A stretch of 7,159 nucleotides of DNA from Patescibacteria group bacterium (GTDB lineage: Bacteria; Patescibacteriota; Microgenomatia; Daviesbacterales; UBA10151): contig JAHIUE010000028.1 in NCBI GenBank assembly GCA_018817205.1, positions 1 to 7,159 on the forward strand, given 5' to 3'. Both the position numbers and the translations under genes were made by a program. Positions 4,219 to 7,159 of this stretch are shown piece by piece (position 1 is the first letter of the stretch; each line of letters opens with the position of its first letter). The notes below the pieces were generated by a model that ran no database searches, was not told the origin of the DNA, and saw only the letters and a list, made by a program, of their open reading frames with translations.

Positions 4219-6885
4219 ATGTTAGGTTTTTTTGGAAAACTTCTGGATTCAAATGAGCGGGAAATCAAAAAGCTAAAGCCTGTCGTTGATGCGATCGGGA
4301 GTTTAGAAAAAAAGATTTCAAAATTAACTGATAAAGAGTTAAGAGGCGGTTTTGCTAAATTTAAACTGGAGTATGAACAGGGTAAGAGCTTGGACGAGCT
4401 CTTACCGGAAGTATTTGCGCGAGTTCGGGAGGCTTCCGTTAGGACGATCAAGCAGCGCCATTTTGATGTACAGTTAATGGCAGCTATAATTTTGCATCAA
4501 GGTAAGATCGCCGAGCAAAAAACAGGGGAAGGGAAAACTTTATCTGCAACTCCGGCCCTATTTCTGAATGCGATTTCCGGCAAAGGAGTGCATTTGATAA
4601 CGGTTAATGATTATCTGGCGATGCGGGATTGCGGTTGGATGGGACCAATATATTACGCCTTGGGTGCAACTTGCGCCACAATTATCCACGATGCGGCATA
4701 CATATATGATCCGAAATTTAAAAATACTACCCACGACGATAAACGTCTTCAACGTCTGCGGCCGGTAGAAAGAAGAGAAGCTTATGAGGCAGACATTACT
4801 TATGGGACCAATAATGAATTTGGTTTTGACTACTTGCGGGATAATATGGCGTTCAGGCTTTCCGATCAAGCGCAACGAGGGCATTTTTTTGCAGTAGTTG
4901 ATGAAGTAGATTCAATTCTAATTGATGAGGCAAGAACCCCGCTTATTATTTCTCAGCCTGCCCAGGAAGCCACGGAAAGATATTACGAGTTTGCCAAAAC
5001 AGTTGATTCTCTTTCGCCCTCCGACTATGCTGTTGATGAAAAACTGAGAACCGCACATCTGACAGAAAACGGCATTTTGAAGATTGAAAAGATGCTGGGA
5101 GTAGACAACTTGTATGAAAAAGATTTCTCCACACTTCATCATCTGGAAGAAGCCTTAAAAGCAAAAACTTTATTTCAAAAGGATAAAGATTATGTTATTA
5201 AAGATGGTGAGGTGATTATTGTCGACGAATTTACCGGTAGATTGATGTTGGGAAGAAGATATTCGGAAGGATTACATCAGGCGATTGAGGCAAAAGAAGA
5301 AGTTCCGATCCAACAAGAATCCCAGACACTGGCTACTATTTCTTTCCAAAATTACTTCAGGATGTATGAGAAATTGGCCGGTATGACAGGGACTGCCGCC
5401 ACAGAGGCGGAAGAGTTTAACAAGATTTATAAACTGGAAGTAGTAGTAATTCCTACTAATAAGTTGATGGTGAGAGCAGATCATCCCGATATGATTTATA
5501 AAACCCAAAGCGCCAAGTATACTGCTGTGGCAAATTTGGTAGAAGACTTGCATAAAAAAGGCCAGCCGGTTCTGATTGGGACTACTGCTATTGATAAAAA
5601 TGAATTCTTGTCTGAACTACTCAAAAGAAAAAGTATTTCTCATGCCTTATTAAATGCTAAGAACCACGAAAAAGAAGCGGAAATTATCGCCCATGCCGGA
5701 AAAAAAGGAGCAGTAACCGTAGCCACCAACATGGCAGGTCGAGGTGTGGATATTATTTTAGGGGAAGAGGTAGATAAACTGGATGGACTATATGTTATCG
5801 GAACTGAACGTCATGAATCAAGAAGAATAGATAATCAACTGCGGGGTAGGTCCGGCCGCCAAGGGGATTCGGGAGAGAGCAGATTTTTTGTCTCTTTAGA
5901 AGACGATTTGATGAGGATTTTTGGAGGTGAGCAAGTTTCCAAAGTGATGAACTTTTTGAAAATGCCGGAAGATGTGCCGATTGAACACGGTTTGATTTCC
6001 AAAGCAATTGAAGGCGCCCAGAAAAAAGTTGAAGGTCACAATTTTGATATGAGAAAACACACCGTTGAATATGATGATGTGATGAACCAACAAAGGAAAA
6101 TTATTTATGAAATCCGCAAAAAAGTTCTAGAGACAGCAGAGAAAAAAGACACATCCTTAAAAGATGAGGTGCTGGAAAAGATAGCAGGGGAAATTAGCAA
6201 TATTGTAATTATTCATTCAGAAGAAGGAATAAATTCCCAAAAAATTATCGAAGAATTTTCTGCAATTATTCCGCTTGATGAGACCAGTCAAAAAGAGATA
6301 GAGAAAAAAACGGCTGCGTCTTCAAATGCCGATGAAATAATTTCTTTTTTGACAGATCTGGCAAAGCATTTTTACCAAGAACGCGAAAAACAGGTGGGTG
6401 ATGAGACAGCAAGACAAATGGAAGTATTTGTTTATCTTAATACTATAGATACTTTATGGATTGAACACCTTGATACTATGGATGACCTTCGTTCCGGCAT
6501 AGGGCTACGGGGATATGCTCAAAGGGATCCATTAATTGAATACAAAAGGGAAGGGTTTGATTTGTTTGAGAAACTGATGGTGGAGATAGATTACGGAATT
6601 GTCCACAGGATTTACAAAGTGGCGGTACAAGGGCAAGCTCCGGTAGTAGAGCAGCCGGTGGTGGTAGAAGAAAAGCATCCGGAAATAGAAGTGGGGGTGC
6701 AGCAGGAAGCGAAAGAGGTATATGGGGAAACGAAGGTAACTATTGAAAGAGGCGGACAAGTGGTTGCCCAGGAAATTTATGGAGATCAGGGACAACTTAC
6801 TAAAGCTCATGGAAAAATCGGCCGAAACGACCCCTGTCACTGCGGGTCAGGGAAAAAGTATAAACGATGTCATTATCCTAATTAA
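4219..6885 (+). CDS. secA: Preprotein translocase ATPase SecA
   Basis: SecA is the ATP-driven motor that pushes unfolded preproteins through SecYEG at the inner membrane. The 888 residues match the usual 800-900. The start MLGFFGKLL is canonical. NBD1 carries Walker A TGEGKT (102-107) and the DEAD-like VVDEVDS (226-232). The preprotein cross-linking domain lies about 230-365. NBD2 carries NMAGRGVDI (504-512) and the motif VI region NQLRGRSGRQGD (539-550). The helical scaffold and wing follow, with TLWIEHLDTMDDLR (745-758) and LRGYAQRDP (763-771). A Val/Glu/Gln-rich linker (about 803-865) leads to a C-terminal SEC-C zinc motif with C873, C875, C884 and H885. Between TVNDYLA and YGTNNEFGFDYLRDNM there are about 21 more residues than in E. 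coli SecA (about 159-181). The ATG has no Shine-Dalgarno and lies about 6 nt from the predicted transcript start. The stop overlaps nnrD (TAATG). Confidence 0.98.
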   Translation: MLGFFGKLLDSNEREIKKLKPVVDAIGSLEKKISKLTDKELRGGFAKFKLEYEQGKSLDELLPEVFARVREASVRTIKQRHFDVQLMAAIILHQGKIAEQKTGEGKTLSATPALFLNAISGKGVHLITVNDYLAMRDCGWMGPIYYALGATCATIIHDAAYIYDPKFKNTTHDDKRLQRLRPVERREAYEADITYGTNNEFGFDYLRDNMAFRLSDQAQRGHFFAVVDEVDSILIDEARTPLIISQPAQEATERYYEFAKTVDSLSPSDYAVDEKLRTAHLTENGILKIEKMLGVDNLYEKDFSTLHHLEEALKAKTLFQKDKDYVIKDGEVIIVDEFTGRLMLGRRYSEGLHQAIEAKEEVPIQQESQTLATISFQNYFRMYEKLAGMTGTAATEAEEFNKIYKLEVVVIPTNKLMVRADHPDMIYKTQSAKYTAVANLVEDLHKKGQPVLIGTTAIDKNEFLSELLKRKSISHALLNAKNHEKEAEIIAHAGKKGAVTVATNMAGRGVDIILGEEVDKLDGLYVIGTERHESRRIDNQLRGRSGRQGDSGESRFFVSLEDDLMRIFGGEQVSKVMNFLKMPEDVPIEHGLISKAIEGAQKKVEGHNFDMRKHTVEYDDVMNQQRKIIYEIRKKVLETAEKKDTSLKDEVLEKIAGEISNIVIIHSEEGINSQKIIEEFSAIIPLDETSQKEIEKKTAASSNADEIISFLTDLAKHFYQEREKQVGDETARQMEVFVYLNTIDTLWIEHLDTMDDLRSGIGLRGYAQRDPLIEYKREGFDLFEKLMVEIDYGIVHRIYKVAVQGQAPVVEQPVVVEEKHPEIEVGVQQEAKEVYGETKVTIERGGQVVAQEIYGDQGQLTKAHGKIGRNDPCHCGSGKKYKRCHYPN
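4381..4406 (+). repeat. Perfect 10-bp hairpin within the 5' part of secA
   Basis: GGTAAGAGCT (4381-4390) and AGCTCTTACC (4397-4406) are exact reverse complements around the 6-nt loop TGGACG, with a possible extra T-G pair closing the loop to 4 nt. The hairpin covers codons 55-63, GKSLDELLP, a conserved SecA block. No T-run follows on either strand, so it is not a classic terminator. A regulatory or mRNA-stability role is inference. Confidence 0.6.
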
Positions 6886-7159
6886 TGAAGCAAGAATTAA
6901 CTAAAGATTGGGTTGCCGGAAAATTACCCAAAAGACCAAAAGAGGCTAATAAGGGCACATTTGGTAAGCTTCTGGTATCTGCTGGCTCAGAACAATTTCC
7001 TGGAGCAGCTTATCTAGTTTGTGCCGCCGCCTATCGGGTTGGGGCAGGCTTGGTGACTTTAGCAACAGAACCTCAAGTTAAAATAATAGTTTCAAAAAAA
7101 CTGCCGGAAGTAACGTTTTTATCGACACAAGAAGTATTTGGCAAAATAGAGGAGTATGA
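6885..7159 (+). CDS. nnrD: ADP-dependent (S)-NAD(P)H-hydrate dehydratase, 5' part (runs off the window)
   Basis: This family repairs damaged NADH and NADPH: it dehydrates the S form of NAD(P)HX using ADP and regenerates the cofactor in the cytoplasm. Ninety-one codons are visible from the ATG. The segment RPKEANKGTFGKLLVSAGSEQFPGAA (17-42) and VGAGLVTLATEPQV (52-65) match the N-terminal nucleotide-binding part of the ribokinase-like YjeF C-terminal domain family. The catalytic GAGD-type region would lie beyond the window. The N-terminus begins directly with the dehydratase domain, so no epimerase (NnrE) domain is fused ahead of it. The ATG shares its A with the secA stop (TAATG), and no Shine-Dalgarno is seen, so it is probably co-transcribed and translationally coupled with secA. 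No in-frame stop occurs before 7159, so the gene is truncated by the window edge rather than broken. Confidence 0.93.
   Translation, partial: MKQELTKDWVAGKLPKRPKEANKGTFGKLLVSAGSEQFPGAAYLVCAAAYRVGAGLVTLATEPQVKIIVSKKLPEVTFLSTQEVFGKIEEY

Noticed and set aside
4558..4884. Minus-strand ORF of 108 residues within secA
   Set aside because: It lies wholly inside a highly conserved SecA coding region, has no promoter or family resemblance, and is a shadow frame. The same applies to the other minus-strand ORFs within lysS, the HD gene and secA.
1..7159. CRISPR array, tRNA, rRNA, transposase or phage genes
   Set aside because: No regularly spaced repeats, cloverleaf-like sequences, mobile-element proteins or terminal inverted repeats were seen; nearly all bases are covered by housekeeping genes.

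Overview
The window is a compact, moderately AT-rich bacterial segment with almost no non-coding DNA. The gene content and several protein details suggest a member of the Candidate Phyla Radiation (Patescibacteria), possibly the Microgenomates side. The evidence is an extra segment of about 21 residues in the first ATPase domain of SecA, a non-standard motif 3 in SerRS, a Pro-rich single-pass membrane protein of unknown function, and very tight gene packing. This placement is an inference from recalled family features, not a computed phylogeny. The genetic code looks standard: lysS ends on a TGA that overlaps the next start codon, and no gene needs TGA read through.

Layout. Positions 5-3301 (+ strand) hold a three-gene cluster: lysS (class II lysyl-tRNA synthetase), an HD-domain nucleotidase-like protein of the YfbR/HDDC2 type, and serS (seryl-tRNA synthetase). 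The junctions are ATGA (4-nt overlap) and TAA-T-ATG (1-nt gap), so the three are almost certainly co-transcribed and probably translationally coupled. Positions 3304-4140 (- strand) hold a convergent gene, whose stop lies 2 nt from the serS stop, for a 278-residue Pro-rich protein with one transmembrane segment. A 78-bp intergenic region (4141-4218) separates this gene from secA (4219-6885, +) and carries two good sigma70-type promoters that face away from each other and overlap. secA is followed through a TAATG overlap by nnrD (NAD(P)H-hydrate dehydratase), which runs off the right end of the window.

Functionally, the left cluster joins two tRNA-charging enzymes with a probable deoxynucleotide-cleaning phosphohydrolase. 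The right cluster joins the protein-export motor with a metabolite-repair enzyme. The Pro-rich membrane protein is the only gene with no recognisable function, and it shares its regulatory region with secA.

Most of the window is ordinary housekeeping DNA. The items most worth a second look are the overlapping divergent promoters with a nearly leaderless secA transcript, a perfect 10-bp hairpin about 160 nt into secA, a five-tract G-quadruplex motif at the tip of the SerRS arm coding region, the Pro-rich membrane protein with an eight-proline run near its start, and the lack of a clear Shine-Dalgarno sequence at every start that can be inspected. No mobile element, CRISPR array, tRNA or rRNA gene was seen.
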